This document shows positions 26,604 to 37,605 of a stretch of 64,000 bases of DNA, in pieces. Every line of letters starts with the position of its first letter. The stretch's first letter is position 1. The notes under the pieces are model-generated. The model was not told where the DNA came from. It did no database searches and saw only the letters and a list, made by a program, of their open reading frames with translations. This DNA is from Bacteroidales bacterium (GTDB lineage: Bacteria > Bacteroidota > Bacteroidia > Bacteroidales > P3), in assembly GCA_017522105.1 (NCBI GenBank), contig JAFXAA010000018.1, positions 34,983 to 98,982 of the forward strand, given 5' to 3'. Both the position numbers and the translations under genes were made by a program.

Positions 26604-27737
26604 TTATTGATTTGGTGTAAAGCGGATACCTCCGCACTGTGCGAATCGGCGGTGCATGGGGTAAACGAAGCGGAATGTGTCCAGGTAATTCTCCAGCACG
26701 TCCCTGAACCGGTTCTTCCATTCGTCAGAGGGTTGCGGGGAGCCGTTCCAGTTGTAAATGTAGTGGTCCACAGTGCCATCGGGTGCGAAGAACGCACGCC
26801 CCCACAAGCGGTATGGTTCGTTCCAATTCATACCGGCCTCAATCAATGCGTTGCGCACACCCAGCACGAATTGTTGCCATGCCATGAGGTACTTTTGTGG
26901 TACGCTGTCGCCCAACAGGAACATGCCACTGGGATAGTAGAGTTCCAAGGTGTCAAGAGTGATACCCATCGCGGCAGCCTCTGGCAGCAGGACAGCACGC
27001 GCGGTTAGTGGGCTCAACCCTTCCCATGGCAGAATGTCGAGCTCTGTATTGTCAGGGCAACTTACCATAACCCTGTCGCTCATATATTGCTCAGTAGTTA
27101 CGCGGAGACGCTTCAACGGGGTGTCTTCGGCGTAGAGTCGCCAGAAGAGAGAACATGGCGAGATGTCCAGTTGCTCAATCTGAGTGCCGCGGATATAGAC
27201 TGTCTGCATCTTGGGGCAGGGCGACAAGTCGAGTTCATGTAGCGGAGAGAAGATGCAAAAAAAGTAGGTCAGGTTAGGGAATGGTTGCAGGTCGAATGAG
27301 TCCAGTTGGGTGTAGGAAAGTTCTATTTTCTTCAGTTGGTGGCAGCTGTCAATGCTCAATTTTTGCAAAGGCATGTGTATGCCATATAGGTTCTCCAGTT
27401 GTGGCAGGCAGTTTAGATTGAGTTCCGTGATGGGGTTGCTGCTACAGACAAGGGTTCTCAGTTGGGGAAACAGTTGAATGCCGCGCAGCGAGTGGATGCC
27501 CTGTTCGTAGCACGACAATTCTTCCATTGAGAGTCCTTCCTCAGTGGCTTGCAGCCGTTTGCCGTGCACCTTTTTGGCGTAGCCTTTCTCTGTCAGAAAT
27601 GTGCGGAATGCCTTGTCAGGCACCACGGCTGTGGGTGTCTTGGCAACATCCTTCCGCACCGTCGAACATGAAGTTGCCAGCAGGCAAAGTGCTGCCATTA
27701 GGCATAGCGCAAAGTATGTATGCAGGCTGCGCATCAT
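26604..27737 (-). CDS. leucine-rich-repeat lipoprotein
   Basis: 377 residues. Lipoprotein signal with lipobox ATSC near residue 24. Residues ~85-215 hold irregular ~21-residue LRR units: LRTLVCSSNPITELNLNCLP, LENLYGIHMPLQKLSIDS, LKKIELSYTQLDSFDLQPFP, MQTVYIRGTQIEQLDISPC. The C-terminal 150 residues (ELYYPSGMFLLGD ... FRFVYPMHRRFAQCGG) are not LRR and I do not recognise them. Likely surface or periplasmic binding protein. Base use is more AT-rich than its neighbours, a hint of separate origin. Confidence 0.7.
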   Translation of the reverse strand: MMRSLHTYFALCLMAALCLLATSCSTVRKDVAKTPTAVVPDKAFRTFLTEKGYAKKVHGKRLQATEEGLSMEELSCYEQGIHSLRGIQLFPQLRTLVCSSNPITELNLNCLPQLENLYGIHMPLQKLSIDSCHQLKKIELSYTQLDSFDLQPFPNLTYFFCIFSPLHELDLSPCPKMQTVYIRGTQIEQLDISPCSLFWRLYAEDTPLKRLRVTTEQYMSDRVMVSCPDNTELDILPWEGLSPLTARAVLLPEAAAMGITLDTLELYYPSGMFLLGDSVPQKYLMAWQQFVLGVRNALIEAGMNWNEPYRLWGRAFFAPDGTVDHYIYNWNGSPQPSDEWKNRFRDVLENYLDTFRFVYPMHRRFAQCGGIRFTPNQ

Positions 27738-27740
27738 TAA

Positions 27741-29696
<1,956 letters not shown>

Positions 29697-29715
29697 TTAT
29701 TTTCCGTTTAGAGTG

Positions 29716-29723
29716 CAAAGATA
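29716..29723 (-). promoter_or_regulatory. -7 box of gyrB
   Basis: TATCTTTG on the minus strand, 32 bases before the gyrB start; the -33 element is weak (TTG 22 bases upstream). Confidence 0.55.
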
Positions 29724-29724
29724 C

Positions 29725-30064
29725 GAATAATCCCCGACATGGACGCAATATATTATACAATGTTTTCAACATTTATTCAACCGCCATCCGGCCGCATCCC
29801 TCAGGGGGTGCTGGCGCATTGTTTTTTGCGCAAAAAAAGCGCCGCACCCTCGGCACGGAGGCCGGAAAGGCCATGCGGAACTCCTGTAGCCCAACCGTTT
29901 GGCGTATCATCTCTTTCCTATGTCTTTATCATCGCTTTACCATCACATTACAAAAACTTTCTTCAGTAGGCAATAATAATGTGTTTGTTACGTTATGACA
30001 AGTAGATGCTCCGATGGCACGATGGAGCGTCGGATGTGTTGAAACAATTCAAAACCAGACAGAT
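29725..30064. other. intergenic region, nothing recognised
   Basis: 340 bases between the divergent gyrB and DUF6266 genes. Short open frames here lack codon bias or homology that I recognise; no repeat of the families described was found. Confidence 0.5.
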
Positions 30065-30829
30065 ATGGCAAGACAGGAGAATGGATTTATCGGAGGCTAC
30101 GCCGGCAGCCTGGGGCCAGTCATTGGCTACAACTGGCGCGGACGGTGGTGCGTGCGCAGCAAGCCCGCCAGGGTGCACAACCCACGCACCGACAGGCAGC
30201 AGAGCCACAGGCAGCTGTTCAAGGCCATGGTGCAGTTTGCGTCGCTCCACGGCCATGTGCTCCGCGTGGGCATGCGGCAGGCGGCCCTGGCCGAGGGCAT
30301 GACGGAGCAGAACCTTTTCGTCAAGCTCAACAGCCAGTCGTTCAGCATGGTGGATGGCGTGGCCGAGGTGGACTACAGCGAGTTGGTGTTCAGCAGCGGC
30401 CCGGTGGCGCCGGTGGCCTTCGGCGCGCCCGTCGTCGATGAGCATCAGGTGCTTACGGTCTCCTTCGAGAAGAACCCTCTGCATCAGCGTGCCTCGGCCG
30501 ACGACACGGTCTACCTCTACGTCTGCTGCCCCTCGGTGGGCGGCGCCCTGCTCTCGGCACCCGTCTACCGTCGCACGGGGTGCGTGTCCATGATGCTGCC
30601 CGACGAGTGGGTGGGGCAGGAGGTGTATGTCTACGGGTTCGTGACCGACTATGCCGGCCGTGCCTCGCAGACGCTCTATGCCGGTGCCGACGGTGTTGCA
30701 GAATCTGATGCAGAAGATATTGTTGCAGATAATGTTGTGGATGACAATGAAAGTGATACTTCAGCACCATCAAGCCCGTCGCCGACAGCCGCCGCAGCGC
30801 CTGCCGCCGACCCCGGTGGCTTCTCGTAA
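30065..30829 (+). CDS. DUF6266 family protein
   Basis: 254 residues from ATG at 30065. The start MARQENGFIGGYAGSLGPVI with GYNWRGRWCVRSKPARVHNP is the family signature; TDRQQSHRQLFKAMVQFAS follows. The family is common in Bacteroidota and without known function. The C-terminal 45 residues are low-complexity acidic then Ala/Pro-rich (DDNESDTSAPSSPSP), probably disordered. The end is more AT-rich than the body. Confidence 0.75.
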   Translation: MARQENGFIGGYAGSLGPVIGYNWRGRWCVRSKPARVHNPRTDRQQSHRQLFKAMVQFASLHGHVLRVGMRQAALAEGMTEQNLFVKLNSQSFSMVDGVAEVDYSELVFSSGPVAPVAFGAPVVDEHQVLTVSFEKNPLHQRASADDTVYLYVCCPSVGGALLSAPVYRRTGCVSMMLPDEWVGQEVYVYGFVTDYAGRASQTLYAGADGVAESDAEDIVADNVVDDNESDTSAPSSPSPTAAAAPAADPGGFS

Positions 30830-30896
30830 AAGGCATCGTTGCGGCAAGGTGAAAAAATATTATGGGCTTTATATACAATATATTGAAAAATAATCG

Positions 30897-30904
30897 TATC
30901 TTTG
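30897..30904 (+). promoter_or_regulatory. -7 box for the lipoprotein-porD operon
   Basis: TATCTTTG, about 45 bases upstream of the small lipoprotein start. Confidence 0.55.
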
Positions 30905-30948
30905 CAGGGGGAAAGAGTGAGGGTGAACGAGGATAAATATTTATGTAT

Positions 30949-31179
30949 ATGAAGATTAGGAAGAAATACAGCTTGCCTGTGTTGCTGTTGTTGTGCGCCG
31001 TGACCTTTGCCGGGTGCGACACCTACTACTACGGGCTGCGCACCACGCGCCACCGCTCCAAGACGAACAAGGAGAACACAATGTATGTGCACAAGCAGAC
31101 CGTGAACGGCAAGTTGCAGTACTCTACCAGCCGCGCCGCAAGGCCCGCCGGCATGTATAAACAGCGCAAGGTGAAGTAG
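30949..31179 (+). CDS. small lipoprotein
   Basis: 76 residues from ATG at 30949 (ATG at 30943 adds two). Lipobox FAGC with Cys at residue 23. The mature part is short and basic (TTRHRSKTNKENTMYVHK). Function unknown. Ends 9 bases before porD, so it is probably cotranscribed. Confidence 0.6.
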   Translation: MKIRKKYSLPVLLLLCAVTFAGCDTYYYGLRTTRHRSKTNKENTMYVHKQTVNGKLQYSTSRAARPAGMYKQRKVK

Positions 31180-31188
31180 GGGGCGGGG

Positions 31189-32109
31189 ATGAGAAAGCTG
31201 ATGTTCATAGCGTTGACGCTGAGTGTTGTGTGTGCACTGCACGCTCAGGAGTTCCGTTGCTCTGTGACCATCAACAGCCAGAAACTGCAGACCACCACGC
31301 AGGGCTATGAGTCGAACGACAAGAAGGTGTTCGACAACATGAAGCAGGCCATCGAGGACCTCGTGAACGGACGTCGGTGGACGAACATGACATTTGAAGC
31401 AGTGGAGCAGATAGACTGCTCTATAGCCCTGATACTGAACCAGCGCACCACGGCCACCGACTTCGGCGGACAGCTGCAGATACAGCTGCGCAGACCGGTA
31501 TACAACTCCACCTACACCACAGGCTTGTTCAACTACTTGGAGTCGGGCAACTTCACCTTCTCCTTCAACGAGACGCAGCCGCTCGATTTCGACCTCAACA
31601 ACTTCTACAGCAACCTCTCTTCGACCTTGGCCTACTACTGCTACATCATGCTGGGCATCTATTTCGACAGCTATGCGCCCAACGGCGGCGAGCCTTTCTA
31701 CGCCCTGGCCCAGGAGGTGCAGCAGACGGCGGAGAACAGCGGCTATGTGGGCTGGCGCGGCAGCGAAGGGCAGAAGAGCCGCTACTGGTTCATGGAGAAC
31801 CACACCAACGGCGCCTACGAGGAGCTGCACACGGCCTACTACATCTACCACCGCCAGGGGCTTGACATGATGACCAAGAACCAGCCCGCGGCACGCGCCT
31901 CCATCATCGAAGCCCTGCGCGACATACAGAAAGTCAACAAGAAGCGCACCAACCTGCTCAGCGTGCAGCAGTTCATGGACGTGAAGATTCAGGAGCTGGT
32001 GTCCATCTTCACCCCCGCGCCGCCGCAGGAGCAGAAGGCCGTCTATGACATCGTGAAGGAGGTGAGCCCCATCAATGTAGTCAAAATGAAGGATTTTAAC
32101 ACCAAATAA
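31189..32109 (+). CDS. porD: PorD / DUF4835 family protein
   Basis: 306 residues. Signal peptide ending LHAQ. Family features: EFRCSVTINSQKLQTTTQGY, FDNMKQAIEDLVNGRRWT, FSSTLAYYCYIMLGIYFD-type segment (SSTLAYYCYIMLGIYFDSYA), GGEPFYALAQEVQQTAENSG and a DVKIQELVSIF end. DUF4835 contains PorD, implicated in type IX secretion and gliding in Bacteroidota. Mature protein is likely periplasmic or outer-membrane associated. Followed 8 bases later by an aminotransferase. Confidence 0.85.
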   Translation: MRKLMFIALTLSVVCALHAQEFRCSVTINSQKLQTTTQGYESNDKKVFDNMKQAIEDLVNGRRWTNMTFEAVEQIDCSIALILNQRTTATDFGGQLQIQLRRPVYNSTYTTGLFNYLESGNFTFSFNETQPLDFDLNNFYSNLSSTLAYYCYIMLGIYFDSYAPNGGEPFYALAQEVQQTAENSGYVGWRGSEGQKSRYWFMENHTNGAYEELHTAYYIYHRQGLDMMTKNQPAARASIIEALRDIQKVNKKRTNLLSVQQFMDVKIQELVSIFTPAPPQEQKAVYDIVKEVSPINVVKMKDFNTK

Positions 32110-32117
32110 TAAACAAT

Positions 32118-33434
32118 ATGACACAAATACCCATACAGAAAGAAACGATAGACCGCATTGCCGCGGCCAACAAGATCAAGAACCCCGGCAAGGCCAGCAT
32201 CCGCGAGATGCGCAAGATGATACAGGATGTGGAGAAAGAGACCGGCGTCCGCTTCGTGAAGATGGAGATGGGCATCCCCGGCCTGCCCGCCCCGCAGGTG
32301 GGCGTACAGGCTCAGATTGAGGCTCTTAAGAGCGGTGTGGCCAGCATCTACCCCGAAATCTACGGCACGGCGGACTTCAAGCAGGAGGCGGCCCGCTTTG
32401 TGAAGAACTTCCTCGACATCGACGTCACGCCCGAGTGCTGCGTGCCCACCGTCGGAAGCATGCAGGCCGGTTTCGCCAGCTTCCTCACCCTCACGCGCTA
32501 CGACGCCAAGAAGACCAAGGTGCTCTTCATCGACCCGGGCTTCCCCGTGCAGAAGCAGCAGTGCCGCGTGCTCGGCATCCCCATGAAGACCTTCGACGTC
32601 TACGAGTACCGTGGCGACAAGCTGCGCGACAAGTTGGAAGAGGAGCTGCGCGACGGCGACGTGGCATGCCTCATCTACAGCAGCCCCAACAACCCCGCAT
32701 GGTTCTGCTTCACCGAGCATGAACTCCAGATCATCGGCGAGATGGCCAACAAGTACGGCGTGGTGGTCCTCGAGGACGACGCCTACTTCCTGATGGACTT
32801 CCGCAAGGACTACTCCGTCCCCGGCAAGGCACCGTTCCAGCCCACCGTGGCCAAGTATACCGACCGCTATGTGCTGATGATCAGCGGCTCGAAGAGCTTC
32901 AGCTACGCCGGCGAGCGCATCGCCATGATGATCTGCAGCCCCAAGCTGTTCAACATGGAGTGCCCCGACCTGGCCCGCTACTACAGCCAGACGCAGCTCG
33001 GCCGCGCCCTTATCTTCGGCACCCTCTACTGCCTCAGCAGCGGCACCGCCCACAGCGTGCAGTACGCCATGGCCGCCATGCTCAAGGGCGCCAACGATGG
33101 CACCTTCAACTTCGTCAAAGACATCAGGGAATACGGCGAGAAGGCCGGCATCATGAAGAAACTCTTCACCGACAACGGCTTCTACATCGTCTATGACAAG
33201 GATATGGGTGAGGACATCGGCGACGGCTTCTACTTCACCTTCTGCTATCCCGGCTTCGAGGGCGTCGACCTCCTCAACGAGCTCATCCGCTACGGCGTCA
33301 GCGCCATAGCCCTCGACATCACGGGCTCGCACAAGCAGGGCATCCGCGCCTGCGTGGCCCTGGTGCAGCGCGACCAGTTCCCCGACCTCAAGGTGCGCCT
33401 CGAACAGTTCCACAAAGACCACCCGGTGAAATAA
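32118..33434 (+). CDS. class I/II pyridoxal-phosphate aminotransferase
   Basis: 438 residues. Fold type I features: substrate/cofactor motif IYSSPNNPAWFCFTE, Asp in VVVLEDDAYFLMDF, Schiff-base Lys in ISGSKSFSYAGERIAMM. The N-terminal region (KNPGKASIREMRKMIQDVEK) and the phrase MEMGIPGLPAPQVGVQAQ are typical of a Bacteroidota aspartate/aromatic aminotransferase group. Substrate unknown. Ends before a strong bidirectional terminator. Confidence 0.88.
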   Translation: MTQIPIQKETIDRIAAANKIKNPGKASIREMRKMIQDVEKETGVRFVKMEMGIPGLPAPQVGVQAQIEALKSGVASIYPEIYGTADFKQEAARFVKNFLDIDVTPECCVPTVGSMQAGFASFLTLTRYDAKKTKVLFIDPGFPVQKQQCRVLGIPMKTFDVYEYRGDKLRDKLEEELRDGDVACLIYSSPNNPAWFCFTEHELQIIGEMANKYGVVVLEDDAYFLMDFRKDYSVPGKAPFQPTVAKYTDRYVLMISGSKSFSYAGERIAMMICSPKLFNMECPDLARYYSQTQLGRALIFGTLYCLSSGTAHSVQYAMAAMLKGANDGTFNFVKDIREYGEKAGIMKKLFTDNGFYIVYDKDMGEDIGDGFYFTFCYPGFEGVDLLNELIRYGVSAIALDITGSHKQGIRACVALVQRDQFPDLKVRLEQFHKDHPVK

Positions 33435-33452
33435 CAGGCTTTAGGAAACAGT

Positions 33453-33489
33453 AAAGGCTGGCACTTGTGGACGAACGGTGCCAGCCTTT
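33453..33489. terminator. bidirectional hairpin terminator
   Basis: Perfect 12-bp stem AAAGGCTGGCAC / GTGCCAGCCTTT, 13-base loop, followed by T-rich sequence. Lies between the convergent aminotransferase and DUF819 genes. Confidence 0.85.
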
Positions 33490-33490
33490 T

Positions 33491-34648
33491 TTATATCAGC
33501 ATCAGCAGCTGCGCCAGGAGGAAGCCCACGTAGGTGCCGACGGCGTAGCCGAAGAGGCCTACGGCGATGCCGGGGCCTATGATGGTCTTGTTCTTCACCG
33601 CCCCGGCAACGACGGGGACGAAGGGCGGCGAGCAGATGAGCGAGATGCTGGTGGCCAGCGTGGTGTCGGTGTCGACGCGGAAGAGGGCGCTCAGCAGCAC
33701 GTGCATCAGCAGGGAGCCCAGGGTGGCTATGGTGATGAAGAGGAAGATGTCGGGGTCGATGTTGCCGAGGGTGCCGGTGGTCACCTGCGAGGCCACGGCG
33801 ATGGAGAACACCAGTATGAGGTAGGTGCCGGCCTCGAAGGTGCGCTCCATGGTGCGCACACGCTTGAAGGTGGAGGCTATGATGGCCAGGGTGCTGATGG
33901 CGAGGATGAAGACCGTCTGGAACATGCGCTTCGGACACAGCAGGGCTATGCCGGCTCCCACGGCGATGATGATGACTGTCAGCAGCAGGGCTTGCGCCAG
34001 GGTGCGCAGGTTGCTGCGGCGGAAGAGGCCGTAGAAGAGTTCGTTGTCGTGGTTTTTCATCTCCACGTCGCCGGAGGGCGCCACCTTCTCCTTGGGGAAG
34101 TCGGGCAGCAGGAGGCGCAGCACGCGTTTGCCGAAGATGATGACGAAGAAGAGGTATACGGCGCTGAGCAGGGTGCTGTAGGCCGAAGTGATGATGTAGG
34201 TGGTGTCGTCGACGCCCAGGGCCATCTTGATGGAGGCGAGGTTGGCGTTGCCGCCGGTGTAGAGGCCCGTCAGCATGCCGCCGATGGAGGCGAAGGCTTC
34301 GCGGTCGTCGCCGGCGCAGATGAGGAAGCCGATGACTATGGCTATGCAGCAGCCCAGAATGCCGAACAGGGTGGACTTGATAAAAGAAGGGGCCAGCCGC
34401 GTCCACGACTTGAGGTCGGAGGAGAAGAGCAGCAGCGGTATGGCGAAGGGGATGGTGTAGGTGGCTATGTCGGTCTGTACTTTGTGCACCTCCGGGGTGT
34501 CGGGGATCAGGCCTGTGAGGCCCAGCAGACAGCCAATGACGTAGGCTATGATGATGGAGCCCACCTTGTTGAGCACCGGGAAACGCCAGGTGAGCCACAG
34601 TATCAGCAGCGGCGTGAAGAGGCAGACGGCTATGATTGCGAGGCTCAC
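33491..34648 (-). CDS. DUF819 family integral membrane protein
   Basis: 385 residues with about ten hydrophobic segments. DUF819 features: GSIIIAYVIGCLLGLTGLIP near the N-terminus, IPLLLFSSDLKSWTRLAPSF, a TGLYTGGNANLASIKMALG loop and ATSISLICSPPFVPVVAGAV near the end, followed by a last GFLLAQLLML segment. Transport role is likely but the substrate is unknown. The start is 7 bases downstream of the hydroxyacid dehydrogenase stop. Confidence 0.8.
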   Translation of the reverse strand: MSLAIIAVCLFTPLLILWLTWRFPVLNKVGSIIIAYVIGCLLGLTGLIPDTPEVHKVQTDIATYTIPFAIPLLLFSSDLKSWTRLAPSFIKSTLFGILGCCIAIVIGFLICAGDDREAFASIGGMLTGLYTGGNANLASIKMALGVDDTTYIITSAYSTLLSAVYLFFVIIFGKRVLRLLLPDFPKEKVAPSGDVEMKNHDNELFYGLFRRSNLRTLAQALLLTVIIIAVGAGIALLCPKRMFQTVFILAISTLAIIASTFKRVRTMERTFEAGTYLILVFSIAVASQVTTGTLGNIDPDIFLFITIATLGSLLMHVLLSALFRVDTDTTLATSISLICSPPFVPVVAGAVKNKTIIGPGIAVGLFGYAVGTYVGFLLAQLLMLI

Positions 34649-34655
34649 GGCTCCT

Positions 34656-35588
34656 TTATTGTTTCAGCCACTCGTCGACGTGGCCGAAGACTATGTCGGC
34701 GCGGGCGGCGAAGCTCTCCTCGGTGGCGAAGGCCACGTGGGGCGTCACCAGGCAGCGGTTGGTGGAGAGCAGCAGGTGGTCGATGGGCAGGGGTGGCTCG
34801 TGCTCGAAGACGTCGAAGGCGGCGCCGGCGATGCGGCTCTCGATCAGGGCGCGGCCCACGGCGGCTATGTCGCACACGGGGCCGCGGGCGGTGTTGACCA
34901 GCAGGGCGGTGGGCTTCATGAGGGCCAGCTCTCTCTCTCCGATGAGGCCACGGGTCTCGTCGCAGAGAGGCACGTGCAGGCTCACGATGTCGCTCTGGCG
35001 CAGCAGGTCGTCGAGCGGCATGTATTCCACGTCGAGGGCTTTCACCTCGGGGCGCTCGGTGCGGCTCCAGGCGACGACCTTGGCGCCGAAGGCCACCAGC
35101 AGGCGCGCCGTGGCGGTGCCTATGGCGCCGGTGCCCACAATGCCGACGGTCTTGCCGCGCAGCTCGCGCCCGAGGAAGGTGCCGCGGCTGCCGCCCTGGC
35201 GTATCTTCTCATTGAGGGTGACGATGTTGCGCAGCAGGTCGAGCATCATGCCCACGGCCAGCTCGCTCACCGCCGTGGTGCTGTAGCCGGCGGCGTTCTG
35301 CACCTTGATGCCGTGTTCGCGGCAGTAGGCGAGGTCTATGTGGTCCAGCCCGGTGAAGGCCACGCTGAGGTAGCGCAGCTTTGGGCATTGCGCCAGCACG
35401 GCGGCGGAGAGCTTTATGTTGCTGATGACGGCCACGTCGGCCTCGCGCATGCGGTCGGCGAGGGTTGTCTCGTCCTCGCGGCGGTCCATATAATAGGTGA
35501 AGTCGTGCCCCATGGCGGTGTAGTGCGCCTTGAGGCTCTCGAAGCGCTCACGGCTGATGCCGAGGCTTTCTACGCAAACGATGTTCAT
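34656..35588 (-). CDS. D-isomer-specific 2-hydroxyacid dehydrogenase
   Basis: 310 residues. NAD-binding loop VGIVGTGAIGTATARLLVAF (GxGxxG), catalytic Arg in NTARGPVCDIAAV, Glu in FDVFEHEPPLP, and His in VTPHVAFATEES. N-terminal substrate domain MNIVCVESLGISRERFES. Reduces a 2-keto acid or oxidises a D-2-hydroxy acid; most similar in layout to glycerate/hydroxypyruvate reductases. Followed downstream by DUF819 and preceded 2 bases upstream by a flavin reductase gene. Confidence 0.88.
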   Translation of the reverse strand: MNIVCVESLGISRERFESLKAHYTAMGHDFTYYMDRREDETTLADRMREADVAVISNIKLSAAVLAQCPKLRYLSVAFTGLDHIDLAYCREHGIKVQNAAGYSTTAVSELAVGMMLDLLRNIVTLNEKIRQGGSRGTFLGRELRGKTVGIVGTGAIGTATARLLVAFGAKVVAWSRTERPEVKALDVEYMPLDDLLRQSDIVSLHVPLCDETRGLIGERELALMKPTALLVNTARGPVCDIAAVGRALIESRIAGAAFDVFEHEPPLPIDHLLLSTNRCLVTPHVAFATEESFAARADIVFGHVDEWLKQ

Positions 35589-35590
35589 GG

Positions 35591-36160
35591 TTAGTGTCCT
35601 TTCTTTTTAACGCTGAAGCCGAAACCGCCCAGCTTCTCGCCGAGGCCGTAGTATTTGCCGTGGCTGTAGGCCAGCGGACCGGCGTGGTTGAGCTGGAACT
35701 GTCCGGTGCTTTTGTCGATGAGGCTCTCCTCGGCGTCCACAGCCACGACGTTGGCCATGAACATGTCGTGCGTGCCGAGGCGGCGTACCTCGAACACGCG
35801 GCATTCAATGTTGAGGGGGCTTTCTTTGATGAGCGGTGCTTTGACGAGCTGCGCTTCTTCGGCGTGCAGCCCCATTTCGCGGAACTTGTTGTAGTCGCGT
35901 CCGCTGCGCACGCCGCACCAGTCTGTGGCGCGCGCCAGCGCCTCGGTGGTGAGGTTGATGACGAACTCGCCCGTGCGGCTGATGATGGCGTGGCTGTGGC
36001 GTTCTGGGCGCACGCTGATATAGCACATGGGCGGGTCGCTGCAGAGCGTGCCCGTCCATGCTATGGTGATGATGTTGTAGTTTTCGGGGCTGTCGCCGCA
36101 ACTGACCATGACGGCAGGCAGCGGGTAGAGCATAGTCCCTGGTTTGAAGGATGTCTTCAT
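35591..36160 (-). CDS. flavin reductase-like FMN-binding protein
   Basis: 189 residues from ATG at 36160, which overlaps the dnaA stop (ATGA). Split-barrel flavin-reductase features: NIITIAWTGTLCSDPPMCYI, RPERHSHAIISRTGEFVINL, and FEVRRLGTHDMFMANVVAVD. Binds FMN and probably uses NAD(P)H; partner oxidoreductase unknown. In-frame sequence upstream of 36160 belongs to dnaA. Confidence 0.85.
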   Translation of the reverse strand: MKTSFKPGTMLYPLPAVMVSCGDSPENYNIITIAWTGTLCSDPPMCYISVRPERHSHAIISRTGEFVINLTTEALARATDWCGVRSGRDYNKFREMGLHAEEAQLVKAPLIKESPLNIECRVFEVRRLGTHDMFMANVVAVDAEESLIDKSTGQFQLNHAGPLAYSHGKYYGLGEKLGGFGFSVKKKGH

Positions 36161-37605
36161 TCGCTGAGCTTCTTCTCCAGCTCGTCGACCATGGCGCGCA
36201 TGTGGCGGTCGGTCTGGCGCAGGTTGTCGATGGTCTTGCAGGCGTGCAGTACAGTGGCGTGGTCTTTGTTGCCGCACTGCATGCCGATGACGGCGAGGCT
36301 CGACTTGGTTATTTTCTTGGCGAAGTACATGCTCAGCTGGCGTGCCTGCACTATCTCGCGCTTGCGCGAGGTGTTCTGGATGGCGTCAACAGGCAGGTCG
36401 AGGTAGTCGCACACTACCTTCTGGATGTAGTCGATGGTAATCTCGCGGGCCGAACTCTGCACGTATTTGTCTATCATCTGCTTGCAGAGCTCAAGGTTGA
36501 TTTCCTTGCGGTTCAGCGTGCTTTGGGCGATGAGGGAGATGAGTGCTCCTTCCAGTTCGCGGACGTTGGTGTTGATGTTGTAGGCGATGTATTCCACCAC
36601 GTCGTCGGACAGTTCTATGCCTTCGTTTTGCGCTTTCTTGACGAGGATTCGCTTGCGAGTCTCCACATCAGGAGCCTGCAGGTCGGCGTTGAGGCCCCAC
36701 TTGAGACGGCTCAGCAGGCGCGGCTCAAGGCCCTGCAGCTCGCCGGGGGCTTTGTCGCTGGTGATGATTATCTGGCAGCCGTGCTGGTGCAGATAGTTAA
36801 ATATATGGAAGAAGGCTTCCTGTGTCTTCGGAGCCTTTCCGGCCCAGAACTGTATGTCGTCGATGATGAGAACATCGATGATTTCGTAGTAGTGGATGAA
36901 GTCGTTGGTGGTGCCGGTGCGGCCTGCTTCGGCATACTGCTGCATGAATTGCTCGCTGGTGACGTAGAGAACCTTTTTGTCGGGGTTGAGTTCTTTGGTC
37001 TTGAGGCCGATGGCGTTGGCAAGGTGGGTCTTGCCGAGGCCCACGCCGGAGTGAAGCAGGAGGGGGTTGAATGAGGTGGTGCCGGGTTTTTCGGCCACCG
37101 CATAGCCGGCGGAGCGTGCCAGGCGATTGCAGTCGCCCTCGACGAAGTTTTCAAGGGTGTAGTTGGGGTTGAGCTGCGAGTTGACGCGCTGCTTGTTGAT
37201 GCCCGGTATGACAAAGGGGTCTGGGATGGACTGGTGTTTGTCTCTGCCGAGGTTTATGGGCATGTCGGTCAGCGGACCCATCACGTCCTGACGCCCCATG
37301 GAGGGCAGGGTGGTGACTATGGGCGAGGTGCGGATGCTTTGGTCCATCACCACGCTGTATTTCAGCATGCCGCTCACTCCGAGCTGCAGTTTGATGACGC
37401 GCTTTAATAAATCTATATAATGTTCTTCCAAATATTCATAGAAGAATTGGCTTGGCACCTGCACTATGAGGGTGGTGCCGTCGAGCTGCAGCGGCACTAT
37501 GGGTTTGAACCACGTCTCGAAAGCCATGTGGTTCTCCGGCCCCAGGGTGTCCTCAATCATCTTCAGGCACGATGCCCATACTCTTTTGTAGTCGTCCTCT
37601 CTCAT
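36157..37605 (-). CDS. dnaA: chromosomal replication initiator DnaA
   Basis: 482 residues from ATG at 37605 (MREDDYKRVWASCLKMIED); 22 upstream in-frame codons look like leader. Domain I spans 1-~85; a linker; AAA+ domain with Walker A HSGVGLGKTHLANAIG, Walker B VLIIDDIQFWAGK and box VII-type RRLLSRLKWGL-like (EPRLLSRLKWGLNADL); domain IV DNA-binding helix CGNKDHATVLHACKTI. It melts oriC. Translationally coupled to the flavin reductase. An 850-base AT-rich gap precedes it. Confidence 0.96.
   Translation of the reverse strand: MREDDYKRVWASCLKMIEDTLGPENHMAFETWFKPIVPLQLDGTTLIVQVPSQFFYEYLEEHYIDLLKRVIKLQLGVSGMLKYSVVMDQSIRTSPIVTTLPSMGRQDVMGPLTDMPINLGRDKHQSIPDPFVIPGINKQRVNSQLNPNYTLENFVEGDCNRLARSAGYAVAEKPGTTSFNPLLLHSGVGLGKTHLANAIGLKTKELNPDKKVLYVTSEQFMQQYAEAGRTGTTNDFIHYYEIIDVLIIDDIQFWAGKAPKTQEAFFHIFNYLHQHGCQIIITSDKAPGELQGLEPRLLSRLKWGLNADLQAPDVETRKRILVKKAQNEGIELSDDVVEYIAYNINTNVRELEGALISLIAQSTLNRKEINLELCKQMIDKYVQSSAREITIDYIQKVVCDYLDLPVDAIQNTSRKREIVQARQLSMYFAKKITKSSLAVIGMQCGNKDHATVLHACKTIDNLRQTDRHMRAMVDELEKKLSE

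Noticed and set aside
25838-26797. A 319-residue pepE with an extended N-terminus
   Set aside because: The added 70 residues are an antisense-like frame of the LRR lipoprotein; the S51 family starts at 26587.
29739-29969. Plus-strand small gene in the gyrB gap
   Set aside because: No codon bias, start context or homology that I recognise.
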